From Caldifarciminota bacterium (GTDB lineage: Bacteria > Hydrothermota > Tepidihabitantia > SM23-42), in contig CP070705.1 of assembly GCA_020349965.1 (NCBI GenBank), positions 278,936-342,935 on the forward strand: 64,000 nt of DNA. Reading direction: 5' to 3'. Numbering within the stretch: position 1 is the first letter of the stretch; each line of letters starts with the position of its first letter. The notes beneath the pieces are model-generated. The model was not told where the DNA came from, did not search any database, and was given only the letters and a program-made list of their open reading frames with translations. Made by a program: the position numbers and the translations under genes. Shown one piece after another: positions 8,725-18,466 of this stretch.

Positions 8725-8729
8725 CTTTT

Positions 8730-8757
8730 ATTATAGCCAACGACCTTGAACTGTCAA
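8730..8757 (-). promoter_or_regulatory. promoter of the hydrogenase maturation protease gene
   Basis: Minus-strand TTGACA (8757-8752), 16-nt spacer, TATAAT (8735-8730), then 5 nt to the ATG at 8724. No room for a ribosome-binding site, so a leaderless mRNA is predicted. Confidence 0.8.
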
Positions 8758-8783
8758 TTGAGGAACGAAATTCCCGACAGATA

Positions 8784-8811
8784 TTGACAGGGCATACTAA
8801 ATAGCTATATT
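8784..8811 (+). promoter_or_regulatory. promoter of the cupin gene
   Basis: TTGACA (8784-8789), 16-nt spacer, TATATT (8806-8811), then 6 nt to a GTG at 8818. It is back-to-back with the protease promoter. Confidence 0.75.
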
Positions 8812-8817
8812 TGATTT

Positions 8818-9186
8818 GTGTTGGTCAAGAAGTTGGAAGAATGCAGGTCTTTCATCGCGGGCGACGGTTCACTGCTGAAAGAAATTCTGAATCCCCAAAA
8901 ACAGACGATTGCCATCCGTTACAGCCTGGCACACGCGGTCATAAGCCCGGGACAAAAAACCGCACCTCACGTACTCAGGCACGCCGAAGTATATTATGTC
9001 CTTTCCGGGAGGGGAATGATGCATATCGACAAGAAAACGAGGGAAGTCCGTACGAACGACACTATATACATCCCACCCAACCACGTCCAGTTCATAGAGA
9101 ATATGTCCGACGAGAACCTTCAATTCCTTTGCATCGTAGACCCGGCATGGCAGCCAGACATCGAGACTATCGTCGCCGGTGATTAG
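8818..9186 (+). CDS. small cupin-domain protein
   Basis: A 122-residue single-domain cupin. Motif 1 is seen as PHVLRHAEVYYVLSGRG (residues ~50-66, with His and Glu metal ligands) and motif 2 around DTIYIPPNHVQFIEN (~81-95). Such proteins are often sugar-nucleotide or mannose-6-phosphate isomerase-like enzymes or small-molecule binders; the substrate cannot be told. The GTG at 8818 was chosen because it falls exactly at the predicted transcription start of the upstream promoter. It heads the long plus-strand gene run. Confidence 0.82.
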   Translation: MLVKKLEECRSFIAGDGSLLKEILNPQKQTIAIRYSLAHAVISPGQKTAPHVLRHAEVYYVLSGRGMMHIDKKTREVRTNDTIYIPPNHVQFIENMSDENLQFLCIVDPAWQPDIETIVAGD

Positions 9187-9215
9187 GCAACAATAGAAGA
9201 GGCACCGAGGTCCCG

Positions 9216-9941
9216 ATGATTTCATTGATGTTCTTGATCCTAATGTCCGCGGACGAAGCGGTCACACTGACTGGCACTTTCGACCGGATGGAGTGTCACC
9301 AAAATACGCTCTACCTTGCACCGGCCATTGGAACGAGTATTTATCGCTACCAAGGGTCGAGCAACTTGAACTCATTCACCTTCACAGACGATGTGAATTA
9401 CCGAATACGCAGCTTCAAAATCACTCCGTTTGCATTCTACATCAACCGCGGTACCGCCATTGAGAAGTTCTATCGTGTATCGGGCAAGAAAGAAATTGTC
9501 TTTGCGGCAGCGGATATTACATCATTTGCACTGACGGACGCCGAGGAAGTGATCGTCGCTGACCGTCAAACCCGCGAACTGATCTTCCTCGATCGCGACC
9601 ACAGAATCAGATTCAAGATCGAGAATGTGTCTGCTGATGATATCCAGTGGTACGATAGTCTTCTATACGTGTTGGCGCGAAATGGCATTTACGTATATGA
9701 TGAGCATGGAACCCAAGTCGAAAGAAGACCGATACCACAGCGGTGCGATCGCATCATCATTTCCGACCGGCACTTATTTATCTTCGCAGCAAATGCGGAC
9801 CACCTATTCGAGGCTGATTCAATGTGGGTTAAGAAAGAACTCCCTTATGCAGTTGCGGATATTTGTGTGAAAGACGAATCGATCGTGACACTCGATGGAA
9901 CTGGGACTACTCTATATTTCCTTGATCGTAACGATTTCTGA
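9216..9941 (+). CDS. exported beta-propeller-like protein of unknown function
   Basis: 241 residues with a short hydrophobic N-terminus (MISLMFLILMSADEA), probably a signal peptide. It is followed by about five repeats of an aspartate- and tyrosine-rich beta pattern (e.g. LFIFAANADHLFEAD, ILYFLDRND-type ends) that suggests a small beta-propeller. A GAGGT site lies 4 nt before the ATG. Its end overlaps the next gene by 47 nt, so the two are probably translationally coupled and may work together at the outer membrane. I do not recognise a family. Confidence 0.65.
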   Translation: MISLMFLILMSADEAVTLTGTFDRMECHQNTLYLAPAIGTSIYRYQGSSNLNSFTFTDDVNYRIRSFKITPFAFYINRGTAIEKFYRVSGKKEIVFAAADITSFALTDAEEVIVADRQTRELIFLDRDHRIRFKIENVSADDIQWYDSLLYVLARNGIYVYDEHGTQVERRPIPQRCDRIIISDRHLFIFAANADHLFEADSMWVKKELPYAVADICVKDESIVTLDGTGTTLYFLDRNDF

Positions 9942-12612
9942 ATCGGCTGCGTTCGATCTTGACTCTGCATATTACATGTACGAACCGCTGCCGTTCGATA
10001 CGGGAGCGCTACTGAGGGAGGAACCGAGAGTACCGGATACGATCGGCGGCGATTCTGGGAAATTGAGGATAAGCGGTGCAAAGGATTTCTCATTTGACGT
10101 CAAGCAAGGTTTTGACCAGGGATTGAATGTCGATATAACGGGTGAGGTTGAAGGAGTCGGGATCGAAGGGAATCTCTCTGACAAAGCGACACCATCGTCG
10201 ACGGTTAGGATCTCTGAAGTCGAAAGAGTCAGCCTGAGAGCGTTCACGAGTAATTTCTCAGGAGGAATCGGCAACCTCACGCTCGATCTGCCCTTCGGAA
10301 TAAGGGACGAGATTCAGGGCGGGGAGATCGGCATCCATACCGAAGACCGGAAGAACGGCGTCAATGCAGCTTATGCAGCCAACCGTGGTACCTACACACG
10401 CACACAGTTCCCTGGTGAAGAGGGCAAACAAAGCCCCTATTTTCTTGAAGGTCCGGTCATTGCAGGAAGCGAACGCGTCTACCTAACGCAGGGTCTTACT
10501 CGACCAGTGGCACTCAAGCGCGAAACCGATTACAACATCGACTATGAAAGTGGGATAATATCTTTCACCAACAACAACATCATTACCACCCGCACACGTA
10601 TCGAAGTCGAATACCAGCGGGCGATCGAAGATTATCTAAATACCTACCGGCAAGCAAACGGTATGCTCAATGCAGGTCCTATGGAGATCCGTGGTTTGTA
10701 CAGAATCAGTTCGGACGAGAGGGATGACCCTCTCACTTTCACACTCAGCCCGGCAGAAATAGAGAGCCTATCGATGGCCGGGGACAGCGCAAGCGTTTTA
10801 CATACATACGCTGACACCTCATCAGAGGGAGATTATGTCTTGGAGGACGGCCACTTCGTATACGTCGGACAGGGCAATGGTACTTACACCGTGAATTTCT
10901 TCTATGTCGGTGAGGGAAACGGTGATTACATATATGACCCCATGCTGAGCGCCTTCTCCTACCAGGGGGCGGGATTCGGTAACTACACGCCGACGAAAAC
11001 GATCCCCCTTCCTCGCCAAGAAGAATTCTACGGTTTGAGCACCGAATTCTACAAGACATTCACATTATTCGTCTACGGTTCGCGTGTCGACAGAAATACC
11101 TTCTCGTCGATCGACGATCAGGACAACAGTGGATTCGGCTACCGCGCACTGCTCGATAGGACGATCGGTTATGCCTCTGTAAAATGTGATTACATAAAAT
11201 ACGAGGATGAATTCATATCGCCGAGCGGCCGTGAGGAAGTTGATTATCGGCACATATGGAACACCGCCGAACCGATGGAGGAGTTGGCAGATTTCTCAAT
11301 CGGTCTCGCGCCGACAGATTATTTCAGGTTGAATGGGGGATACGGCCTTCTCAATCGCCGATACCGACGCCGGTCCCTGACGATAGAACCATTCTTCTTT
11401 CTATTGGGTTTTGAGGGAATCGACAGCCTGAACAGGTACTTTGCCGGCTTTACGAAGAACTGGACACGTGTGACACTTGCCGGCAGGTACGAAAAATACG
11501 GCGCAGTACACATGGTGACCTACCGAACCCAATACACATTCGGCAAAACAACCAGCATCGGTCTGAATGGAAGTTATGACCAGGACAGCCTTTCGACAGG
11601 AGTCATGAACACTCTCAGATTCAGTACGACACCCCTCACTCTGACCGTCGGGCATAGATCTGTCAACGATACAAATTTCTATTTCGGTAATGCCGCCATC
11701 AGATATACCCACAAGGGACTCACTCTTTTCGGGGATCTGCAGCAAACCCAGCGATACTCGCAACGCCGGGATGAAGCATACATCAAAGTCGATGAGGGAC
11801 AAGGAGACTATGTATATGACCCCCTCACTGGAACATACATAAGGAAAGAGAATGGAGATTACATCCGAAAAATATTCCTGTTGCCGGACTTCATACGCGT
11901 CATTACAAGGAACTACGGTGTTGAGATCGGATACGCAACTGCATCTTTTGACGCGAACGGACGATTCTACTATGTAGACGAAAAGGATTTCCGCAGCCAC
12001 AGTGAAGATGTATCCCTCAACGTGAACTCCGCTGGTTACGATGTCACAATGAACCTCCGACAGAACATTCAAGATGATGCCCGGTATGCGCTTGGCATGA
12101 ACTCGATAATCGAACGGTCTGCCGCACTCATCCCTTCCATTGACGCCTTTGCCGGGCGCATCGAGATCCGTAATGCGACCGAAACGGTAGGTGAGTATGA
12201 AAAAGAACGAAGGAGCACGTACGGAGCCGAGATATCTTATGACATTCTGAGACAACCAATTGTACGGCCAAAAGCGGGATACGCCTACAGCATGATGCGA
12301 TCGCAGTACTTTGCCGAACTCGATGTCAGACAGCATGCACCGAAGACCGGCATTCTTATCAGTGTGCCCTTAAAGCGCATACGTGGAAAGATCGAAGCGA
12401 CCGCCGACTTCACGTACCGTATATATAATATAGAAGAAATGCCGTTCTTTTTCACGGCGAACGAACCACGGGGACTCACGACGATTTTAGGTGCAAACAC
12501 CAGCTTCGGCGTTGGCGCGAACACAGTCTTCAACTTGATCTACCGGATCGAATTCAGACGGAACGAAAAACCGAACCAAAACTTCAGACTGCAATCCAGG
12601 ATCAGATTTTGA
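9895..12612 (+). CDS. large outer-membrane beta-barrel-like protein
   Basis: 905 residues. The first ~18 are hydrophobic (LGLLYISLIVTISESAAF), consistent with export. The rest is rich in alternating hydrophobic/aromatic strands and ends in a strand closing with Phe (RLQSRIRF), as in outer-membrane barrels. A glycine-tyrosine repeat occurs twice: around residues 303-365 (GDYVLEDGHFVYVGQGNG, GEGNGDYIYDP) and again around 640-665 (GQGDYVYDPLTGTYIRKENG). It starts inside the preceding propeller gene and ends 4 nt into the next. A role as transporter, adhesin or secretion component is possible but unproven. Confidence 0.65.
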   Translation: MELGLLYISLIVTISESAAFDLDSAYYMYEPLPFDTGALLREEPRVPDTIGGDSGKLRISGAKDFSFDVKQGFDQGLNVDITGEVEGVGIEGNLSDKATPSSTVRISEVERVSLRAFTSNFSGGIGNLTLDLPFGIRDEIQGGEIGIHTEDRKNGVNAAYAANRGTYTRTQFPGEEGKQSPYFLEGPVIAGSERVYLTQGLTRPVALKRETDYNIDYESGIISFTNNNIITTRTRIEVEYQRAIEDYLNTYRQANGMLNAGPMEIRGLYRISSDERDDPLTFTLSPAEIESLSMAGDSASVLHTYADTSSEGDYVLEDGHFVYVGQGNGTYTVNFFYVGEGNGDYIYDPMLSAFSYQGAGFGNYTPTKTIPLPRQEEFYGLSTEFYKTFTLFVYGSRVDRNTFSSIDDQDNSGFGYRALLDRTIGYASVKCDYIKYEDEFISPSGREEVDYRHIWNTAEPMEELADFSIGLAPTDYFRLNGGYGLLNRRYRRRSLTIEPFFFLLGFEGIDSLNRYFAGFTKNWTRVTLAGRYEKYGAVHMVTYRTQYTFGKTTSIGLNGSYDQDSLSTGVMNTLRFSTTPLTLTVGHRSVNDTNFYFGNAAIRYTHKGLTLFGDLQQTQRYSQRRDEAYIKVDEGQGDYVYDPLTGTYIRKENGDYIRKIFLLPDFIRVITRNYGVEIGYATASFDANGRFYYVDEKDFRSHSEDVSLNVNSAGYDVTMNLRQNIQDDARYALGMNSIIERSAALIPSIDAFAGRIEIRNATETVGEYEKERRSTYGAEISYDILRQPIVRPKAGYAYSMMRSQYFAELDVRQHAPKTGILISVPLKRIRGKIEATADFTYRIYNIEEMPFFFTANEPRGLTTILGANTSFGVGANTVFNLIYRIEFRRNEKPNQNFRLQSRIRF

Positions 12613-13430
12613 TGCAGAGCAATTTTCGACATTTCTACGAATCGCTTGGGAGTAGGTACCCGGAGGACAGAACTGTATACAACACTCTCAGCGGAAGGAT
12701 AAGGAAGGACTGGATCACGCATAAATTGCAGGAAATGCCGCCAGGCAGCCTCCTCGATTGTGGTTGCAACATCGGAACCCTATCCAGAAAATGGAACAGG
12801 GGAATCGTATATGGTGTTGACATTGCACATTCAGTCCTCGAAAGAGGCAGAAGACATTCACCGCGTACGAATTTCTTCCAGGCCGATGTCCTCAACCTCG
12901 CAATGATCAAGAGTGATTCCATAACCAATGCCATTGCCTGTGAGGTCATCGAACATCTCCAACGACCCGAGGTATTCTTTGCACAGATACACCGAGTAAT
13001 GAAAAAGGACGGAGTGCTCCTCGTGACATCGCCGAATTTCACCGGTCAACGACCGTATAAAGTATCATTGGGCATCCTGCAAAGTTATGGAGTTACTGAG
13101 GGTACCGACGGAATCGAATACCTGCACACGGCATACAAACCGCACGAGTTGGCAGCGATGGCACAAGAAGCAGGATACACAATCGTCCTCCAGGGTAGTT
13201 TCGAATTCGAACTACGCGGCTGGCTGAAGATTCTGACACTGACAGAGAGAGTGATGGCTGAACTCGTCATGCGCCTCGCTCCTGCGTCTCGCATGAATTG
13301 CATGCTGGCGGCCTTTTTCAGACGATTAGAGATCGGCCTCTTCGGCATGCTCGATGTTTTCGGTTTCGGCCGATTACTAAGGCATCTATTCAAGGAAGGT
13401 CGCAGATCCTACATCTTAGCACGCAAATGA
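12609..13430 (+). CDS. class I SAM-dependent methyltransferase
   Basis: 273 residues with a Rossmann methyltransferase core. Motif I reads LLDCGCNIGTLS (~residues 45-56), motif II GVDIAHSVLERG, and later ACEVIEHLQRPEVFFAQIHRVMKKDGVL fits the UbiE/Methyltransf_11-type core. The C-terminal ~80 residues are more hydrophobic and may contact the membrane. It overlaps the upstream barrel gene by 4 nt and queA by 4 nt (ATGA at 13427). The substrate is unknown; lipid or glycan targets are plausible given the envelope neighbours. Confidence 0.8.
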   Translation: MMQSNFRHFYESLGSRYPEDRTVYNTLSGRIRKDWITHKLQEMPPGSLLDCGCNIGTLSRKWNRGIVYGVDIAHSVLERGRRHSPRTNFFQADVLNLAMIKSDSITNAIACEVIEHLQRPEVFFAQIHRVMKKDGVLLVTSPNFTGQRPYKVSLGILQSYGVTEGTDGIEYLHTAYKPHELAAMAQEAGYTIVLQGSFEFELRGWLKILTLTERVMAELVMRLAPASRMNCMLAAFFRRLEIGLFGMLDVFGFGRLLRHLFKEGRRSYILARK

Positions 13431-14422
13431 AACTGGAAGACTACCGATACGAATTGCCGGCCAGCCTTATCGCCCAGTATCCGCTTCGAGACCGTGCCGA
13501 CTCACGATTGATGGTCGTCGACCGCAAGACAGGCAGAATCTCACACACAATATTCCGCAGGATTAGAGACTATCTCCACAGCGGTGACGTGCTCATCGTA
13601 AACAACACCCGTGTCTTCAAAGCACGCCTGTTCGCCCGGAAGCAAACCGGCGGTAAGGTGGAAATCCTGCTCGTCAGACCATCATCCGCAAGAAAGTGGG
13701 AAGCAATGATTTCGCATGCAGCGCGTGTGAAAGAGGGACAACGATTCTTCCTTGACCAGGACACATACGCCACAGTAGAAGAAAAACTTGAAGGCGCAAG
13801 GGTCCTTATGACACTCAGTGATGAGGCGGACAAGATCATCGACAGATTCGGCCTTGTCCCACTCCCTCAATATATCAAGCGCCTGCCAGTGCTGGATGAT
13901 GAAACGGCATATCAAACGACCTTCGCGAAGAACGCGGGTTCGATCGCAGCACCCACAGCCGGGCTTCATTTCACTGAAGATATTCTGGCTTCAATTCGCG
14001 GTAAGGGCGTTGCCGTCTCTGAAATAACCCTCCATATCGGACCTGGCACATTCAAGCCAATACGGACTGCGCATGTCGAGCAACACACCATGGACTCTGA
14101 ATTCTACGAAATCACGAATGATTCGGCGCACCGTTTCGAGGCATCTAAGAGGATCGTTGCCGTCGGTACATCTGTCTGCAGGGCGCTCGAAACATATATC
14201 AGAACCGGTGAGAGGAGTGCCTGGTCACATCTTTTCATCTATCCGGGGGTCAAATTCCGGCTTGTCAACAGCATGATTACAAACTTTCATCTACCGTGCT
14301 CGACTCCCCTTCTGTTGGTTTGCGCCTTTGCCGGAAGAGACCTGATCTTCAAAGCCTACGAGGAGGCAATCAGCGAGAAATATCGTTTCCTCTCCTACGG
14401 TGACCCGATGCTAATTGTGTAA
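13427..14422 (+). CDS. queA: S-adenosylmethionine:tRNA ribosyltransferase-isomerase
   Basis: 331 residues from the ATG at 13427, which overlaps the previous stop (ATGA); the frame stays open further upstream but that part has no family similarity. QueA transfers and isomerises the ribosyl part of SAM onto preQ1-modified tRNA, making epoxyqueuosine at the wobble position. Family stretches are DYRYELPASLIAQYPLRDRADSRL at the start, VNNTRVFKARL (~54-64) and the C-terminal SMITNFHLPCSTPLLLVCAFAG. No other queuosine gene is in the window. Confidence 0.95.
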   Translation: MKLEDYRYELPASLIAQYPLRDRADSRLMVVDRKTGRISHTIFRRIRDYLHSGDVLIVNNTRVFKARLFARKQTGGKVEILLVRPSSARKWEAMISHAARVKEGQRFFLDQDTYATVEEKLEGARVLMTLSDEADKIIDRFGLVPLPQYIKRLPVLDDETAYQTTFAKNAGSIAAPTAGLHFTEDILASIRGKGVAVSEITLHIGPGTFKPIRTAHVEQHTMDSEFYEITNDSAHRFEASKRIVAVGTSVCRALETYIRTGERSAWSHLFIYPGVKFRLVNSMITNFHLPCSTPLLLVCAFAGRDLIFKAYEEAISEKYRFLSYGDPMLIV

Positions 14423-14442
14423 GCCCTCAACGGCATCGGCAA

Positions 14443-14470
14443 TTGACAATAAAACATCGCTATATATAAT
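14443..14470 (+). promoter_or_regulatory. promoter of the polyprenol-phosphate glycosyltransferase gene
   Basis: TTGACA (14443-14448), 16-nt spacer, TATAAT (14465-14470), 7 nt to the ATG at 14478. Leaderless transcription is predicted. Confidence 0.78.
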
Positions 14471-14477
14471 AATCTAT

Positions 14478-15209
14478 ATGCAGAAGGGGCTGGTTATTAT
14501 CCCGACCTATAACGAATCGGCAAACATCGAAAGGATCATCAACGTAATCCTCGCAGTTTCTCAGCAATTGGAAGTCCTCGTCATCGATGACAATTCACCG
14601 GACAAAACCGCAGAAATCGTCAAAGGCATGATGGCGAATGACAGACGCATTCATCTGAAGACGAGACCGCGGAAGATGGGTTTGGGTACCGCATATGTGC
14701 TCGGATTCGATTATGCACTGAAGAACGGTTACGATTATGCATTCGAAATGGATGCCGATTTCTCTCACGATCCCATCGAACTGCCGAATTTCATCAACTT
14801 GCTGCAGGCATATGATCTCATTATCGGATCCCGCTATGTCCAGGGCATAAGCGTCGTCAACTGGCCCATGAAGCGGTTGCTCCTCTCCTATGCCGCTTGC
14901 GTCTTTGCGCGGATCGTTACCGGCGTGCCGGTTCGCGATCTGACAAGCGGGTTCAAGTGTTACTCGAAAAACGCACTGGCGCGTGTCGACTGGCAGAAAT
15001 TCAATGTCGATGGATACGGATTCCAGATACAGAGTGTCTTCTCCGTCTACAAGGCCGGACTGCAGCTGAAAGAGATCCCGATAATATTCGTGGAGCGCAG
15101 GGCCGGAGAGTCCAAAATGTCAAGGAGAATAATATGGGAAGCATTCTGGCTCGTTTGGAAGCTCCGTATACTTTCGATTTTCAATGGCAAGAAATATATA
15201 AAAAAATAA
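14478..15209 (+). CDS. polyprenol-phosphate mannosyltransferase (DPM1-like GT2)
   Basis: 243 residues of the GT2 family, closest in pattern to dolichol/polyprenol-phosphate mannose synthases that charge a lipid carrier with a hexose at the inner face of the membrane. Seen are VIIPTYNESANIERII at the start, the nucleotide-binding VIDDNSPDKTAEIV, the catalytic-site EMDADFSHDP (~residue 92) and GSRYVQG. Like the short bacterial/eukaryotic type it lacks C-terminal membrane helices. The ATG at 14478 was chosen over an upstream frame because the promoter lies directly in front of it. The product could feed the GT39-like enzyme at 20680. Confidence 0.88.
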   Translation: MQKGLVIIPTYNESANIERIINVILAVSQQLEVLVIDDNSPDKTAEIVKGMMANDRRIHLKTRPRKMGLGTAYVLGFDYALKNGYDYAFEMDADFSHDPIELPNFINLLQAYDLIIGSRYVQGISVVNWPMKRLLLSYAACVFARIVTGVPVRDLTSGFKCYSKNALARVDWQKFNVDGYGFQIQSVFSVYKAGLQLKEIPIIFVERRAGESKMSRRIIWEAFWLVWKLRILSIFNGKKYIKK

Positions 15210-15224
15210 GCTGGAGGTTTTTCC

Positions 15225-17393
15225 TTGGCACAACTTATCCTCATCGTATTGGCGGTCAGTTTCAGAGCAGAATACTATACCAATACGAACTACATATATG
15301 ATATGACCGGTCTCGGCGACATCGTATACTGCGCGACGAATGGCGGGTTCATGTCTTTCAACACCCTTACCAACGACTTTGCGGTGCTCACTAATACCGA
15401 CGGGCTACAGAAGAACACACAAAACTGCGTCGCGCTGGATAGTTCGGGGCACATATGGGTCGGCAACGACCTGGGGTTGGTACTGATCGAGAACGATCTC
15501 GATACAATCCACGTTTACCCGGTAGAATGCCTTACCTGCACCAGGACGACAGACATCGTCTGTTTGAGGGATACTGTCTATGTCGGCTCCTCGAACGGTT
15601 TCCTCTTCATCGATACGCGAGGAACACCCACCGATTTCACTGACGACCGGCAAATAAAGATAGTCGAACTACCGTGCTACAGTATCACGTCCATTGCAGT
15701 CGACGACACGTCAATATGGGTAGGAACGGCTACCGGCGGCATCGTACAATTCTCCAAGGATATGACCCCGATAGGTTACTACACCGTCACCCATGGGCTC
15801 TTGAGCAATGAAATCAATGACATTATGTTCATCGGCTCACAATTGTACGCCGCCACGAATTCCGGTCTGAATAGGTTCGCAGACGATCATTTCGATACGC
15901 TGCTCACCAACTACGCAATAAGCGAAATATCGCATTTGCACGATTCCGTGGTGCTTGCCCTTGATCAATCCCGGCAAATCGGTCTGTTCGAAGGCGACAG
16001 CGTAGCGATCATCCGCCAAGGGCTGCCATGGGGCAGCAAGATACTCTGCCTGTTCAATCTCCAGGGCGAACTTCTGTGCGGCATGGGCAACCCCTACGTT
16101 CAAACCTATTATGGAGACGGCATCGGACGGTATGATGAGCAGAACAACCTGTGGTCTACCGTGAAGAATCAATGCATACCATCGAATCATATCGACGAGA
16201 TAACCGCGAATGAACATGGCGTCTTCGTGGCTTGCGGCAACCGGGCGCACGAATCCAGAGGTCTCGGCTGGCTGAACAACGAGTACCAGTGGACTAATTT
16301 CTCAACGGATTCGATGTTACCCTGGAATTACGTGCACCGATGTGCTACTGATCCCGATGGAAGGGTATGGCTCGGTTATAATGCATTTCCTGATGTAAGC
16401 GGATCGGTCATGCTATCATGCTTCGATCCCCGCGATAGCACATGGTTCTCCTTAAACAATCGGTACAACGGAATGGAAGGCACCGAAGCGATCTGGGATC
16501 TCGAATTCGACAGCCAGAAGAACATGTACCTCGCCCTTGGACGGCCCACGGATAAAATGTGGATCATCGATTCCTCGCTCAACACTGTCTACTACCTCAT
16601 CCCGCAGACAATTGAATTCAGGATCGAAGTAGCACTGGACTCTTCGGGCAGGATATGGCAAACCCATCCTGCTGCAGGATTATCCTTCACCGACACAAGG
16701 AATACCCTATTTGACCGCAATGATGATACATACAGTAACTACACCACTGCCGATGGGCTCATCTCAAACTACATGGGTGGATGTGTGGTCGATCGATATA
16801 ACACTCTCTACGCCACCGCGGACGAAGGGCTCGTCATACATGACGGCACAGGGTTCATTAACCGCACGGACATAACCGAATCGGCCTTGCTCGATGTCGC
16901 CATCGATTCACAAGACAGAATCTGGATCCTTGCGCGCGACGGTGTACACTACCTCGATCCACGATTGGCCGCCGTATTCCACTGGCGGTTTTCGGATCAT
17001 AATATCGATATCGACTTCCTCGAATCGATCGGCGAAATAACGCAGGTGCAGGGTTTTGAATTCGATCCGATCAGACACTGTTTTTGGATCGGCGGCGAAA
17101 CCGGTTTGCTGCAACTCTCCATCCCCTACGATTCCATGCCCCAAATCGGCGGCGCAACCGTCTATCCAAATCCCGCACGCCATGATGTCGTCAAAATCAA
17201 AGACATACCATTCGATGCATCCGTCGACATTTATACCATATCGGGCCGGCGCGTAGCCCACGATCTCATTATCGACAGCGCATTCGGTGAGGTCGTATGG
17301 CAGATACCGGACGATATTGGCAGCGGTCTATATATCGCTCTTGTGAAGTCGTCACAAGGCAATAACGCATACAAATTCGCTATCGTCAGATAG
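15225..17393 (+). CDS. secreted two-component-regulator-type propeller protein with C-terminal sorting domain
   Basis: 722 residues. After a signal-like start (MAQLILIVLAVSF) there are many ~40-residue propeller blades with the Reg_prop pattern (e.g. SSGHIWVGNDLGLVLIEN, DDTSIWVGTATGGIVQF, DPDGRVWLGYN). A C-terminal domain of ~80 residues (TVYPNPARHDVV...SVDIYTISGRRVAH...GSGLYIALV) matches type IX-like sorting/FlgD-Ig domains. The TTG start is set by a GGAGG at 15213-15217. Probably a cell-surface or secreted protein; its ligand is unknown. Confidence 0.8.
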   Translation: MAQLILIVLAVSFRAEYYTNTNYIYDMTGLGDIVYCATNGGFMSFNTLTNDFAVLTNTDGLQKNTQNCVALDSSGHIWVGNDLGLVLIENDLDTIHVYPVECLTCTRTTDIVCLRDTVYVGSSNGFLFIDTRGTPTDFTDDRQIKIVELPCYSITSIAVDDTSIWVGTATGGIVQFSKDMTPIGYYTVTHGLLSNEINDIMFIGSQLYAATNSGLNRFADDHFDTLLTNYAISEISHLHDSVVLALDQSRQIGLFEGDSVAIIRQGLPWGSKILCLFNLQGELLCGMGNPYVQTYYGDGIGRYDEQNNLWSTVKNQCIPSNHIDEITANEHGVFVACGNRAHESRGLGWLNNEYQWTNFSTDSMLPWNYVHRCATDPDGRVWLGYNAFPDVSGSVMLSCFDPRDSTWFSLNNRYNGMEGTEAIWDLEFDSQKNMYLALGRPTDKMWIIDSSLNTVYYLIPQTIEFRIEVALDSSGRIWQTHPAAGLSFTDTRNTLFDRNDDTYSNYTTADGLISNYMGGCVVDRYNTLYATADEGLVIHDGTGFINRTDITESALLDVAIDSQDRIWILARDGVHYLDPRLAAVFHWRFSDHNIDIDFLESIGEITQVQGFEFDPIRHCFWIGGETGLLQLSIPYDSMPQIGGATVYPNPARHDVVKIKDIPFDASVDIYTISGRRVAHDLIIDSAFGEVVWQIPDDIGSGLYIALVKSSQGNNAYKFAIVR

Positions 17394-17436
17394 ACTTCAT
17401 TACAATAGCGGATGAAAGATCCAACGAGATACGGCA

Positions 17437-17778
17437 ATGCATGAATTCAGCGTAACAAAGTCTCTGGTCGATCTATGCAACCAAGAAGCGGGCAGAAACA
17501 ACATCGAAGATGTCAAGAAGATACACCTCAAGGTGGGAAAATTCACAGGATTCTCCCCTGATTCGATTAAGTTCTACTTTGAACATCTGAAGGTCAACAC
17601 GAGATGCCGCCACGCATCCATCGTCTTTGAAGAGATCGCGATCAAAATCAAATGCAATGATTGCGGCAAAGACCACACAATCGAGGACCCGGTGTTGCTA
17701 TGTCCGGACTGCGGCAGCGATCGAATCAGACTCATATCCGGGCGTGAATTCTATGTTGCGTCCATTGAGGGCGAATGA
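17437..17778 (+). CDS. hypA: hydrogenase nickel-insertion protein HypA
   Basis: 113 residues. HypA binds nickel through the N-terminal Met-His (MHEFSVTKSLVDLC) and delivers it to the [NiFe] hydrogenase large subunit with HypB. The structural zinc site is visible as CNDCGK (~72-77) and CPDCGSD (~88-94). It is followed by hypB 19 nt later and hypF; the target hydrogenase is at the left end of the window. Confidence 0.94.
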   Translation: MHEFSVTKSLVDLCNQEAGRNNIEDVKKIHLKVGKFTGFSPDSIKFYFEHLKVNTRCRHASIVFEEIAIKIKCNDCGKDHTIEDPVLLCPDCGSDRIRLISGREFYVASIEGE

Positions 17779-17797
17779 GACCAAAAGGAGACCGATA

Positions 17798-18466
17798 ATG
17801 AAAAGAGTTAGAATCCTTAAACCGGTGCTCGTTTCGAATCAACAACGGGCAAGAGAAAACCGAACCTTCTTCGACCAAATGGGCAGCCTTGTGATCAACA
17901 TAATAGCCTCTCCTGGCGCAGGCAAGACATCCTTTATCACGAACCTTGTCAAGAGAATGAAAAACACACACAGAATACTGGTCGTGGAAGGCGACATAAA
18001 AGGTAAAATCGACAGCCAGATAATCTCACGGCTGGGTATCGATGTCATCCAGATAAATACAGCTACCGAGTGCCACCTCGACGCGTTCATGACCGCCCAG
18101 ATATTGCCCGAAATAAGGAAAAGATATGACCTCATCCTGGTCGAAAACGTGGGTAACCTCGTATGCCCGGCCGAATTTGAAATTGGAGAAGATTACAAAT
18201 TGGCGATACTCTCCACACCTGAGGGTGATGACAAACCACTGAAATATCCGTTGCTCTTCCACCTTTCCAGGGTAGTGGTTTTCAATAAGTGCGATCTGCT
18301 GCCGTATGTTGACTTCAGTATCGATAGAGCCAAGAAGAGCATCAGGAAGGAAAATCCAAAAGCACTGATATTCAAAGTATCGGCAAAGACTGGAGAAGGT
18401 TTTGGAGAAGTCATTGCACACATAGAAAAAGAAATAAATGCCAGGAAGAAAAAAAATCAGCATTAA
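17798..18466 (+). CDS. hypB: hydrogenase nickel-insertion GTPase HypB
   Basis: 222 residues from the ATG at 17798, which has an AAAAGGAG site; the open frame extends upstream over hypA without family similarity. The GTPase shows a P-loop (IASPGAGKTSFI), a switch/metal region (ENVGNLVCPAEFEIGED) with the conserved Cys, and the NKCDLLP guanine-specificity motif. There is no His-rich nickel-storage tail at the N-terminus. HypB uses GTP hydrolysis to help HypA load nickel. Its end overlaps hypF by 29 nt. Confidence 0.94.
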   Translation: MKRVRILKPVLVSNQQRARENRTFFDQMGSLVINIIASPGAGKTSFITNLVKRMKNTHRILVVEGDIKGKIDSQIISRLGIDVIQINTATECHLDAFMTAQILPEIRKRYDLILVENVGNLVCPAEFEIGEDYKLAILSTPEGDDKPLKYPLLFHLSRVVVFNKCDLLPYVDFSIDRAKKSIRKENPKALIFKVSAKTGEGFGEVIAHIEKEINARKKKNQH

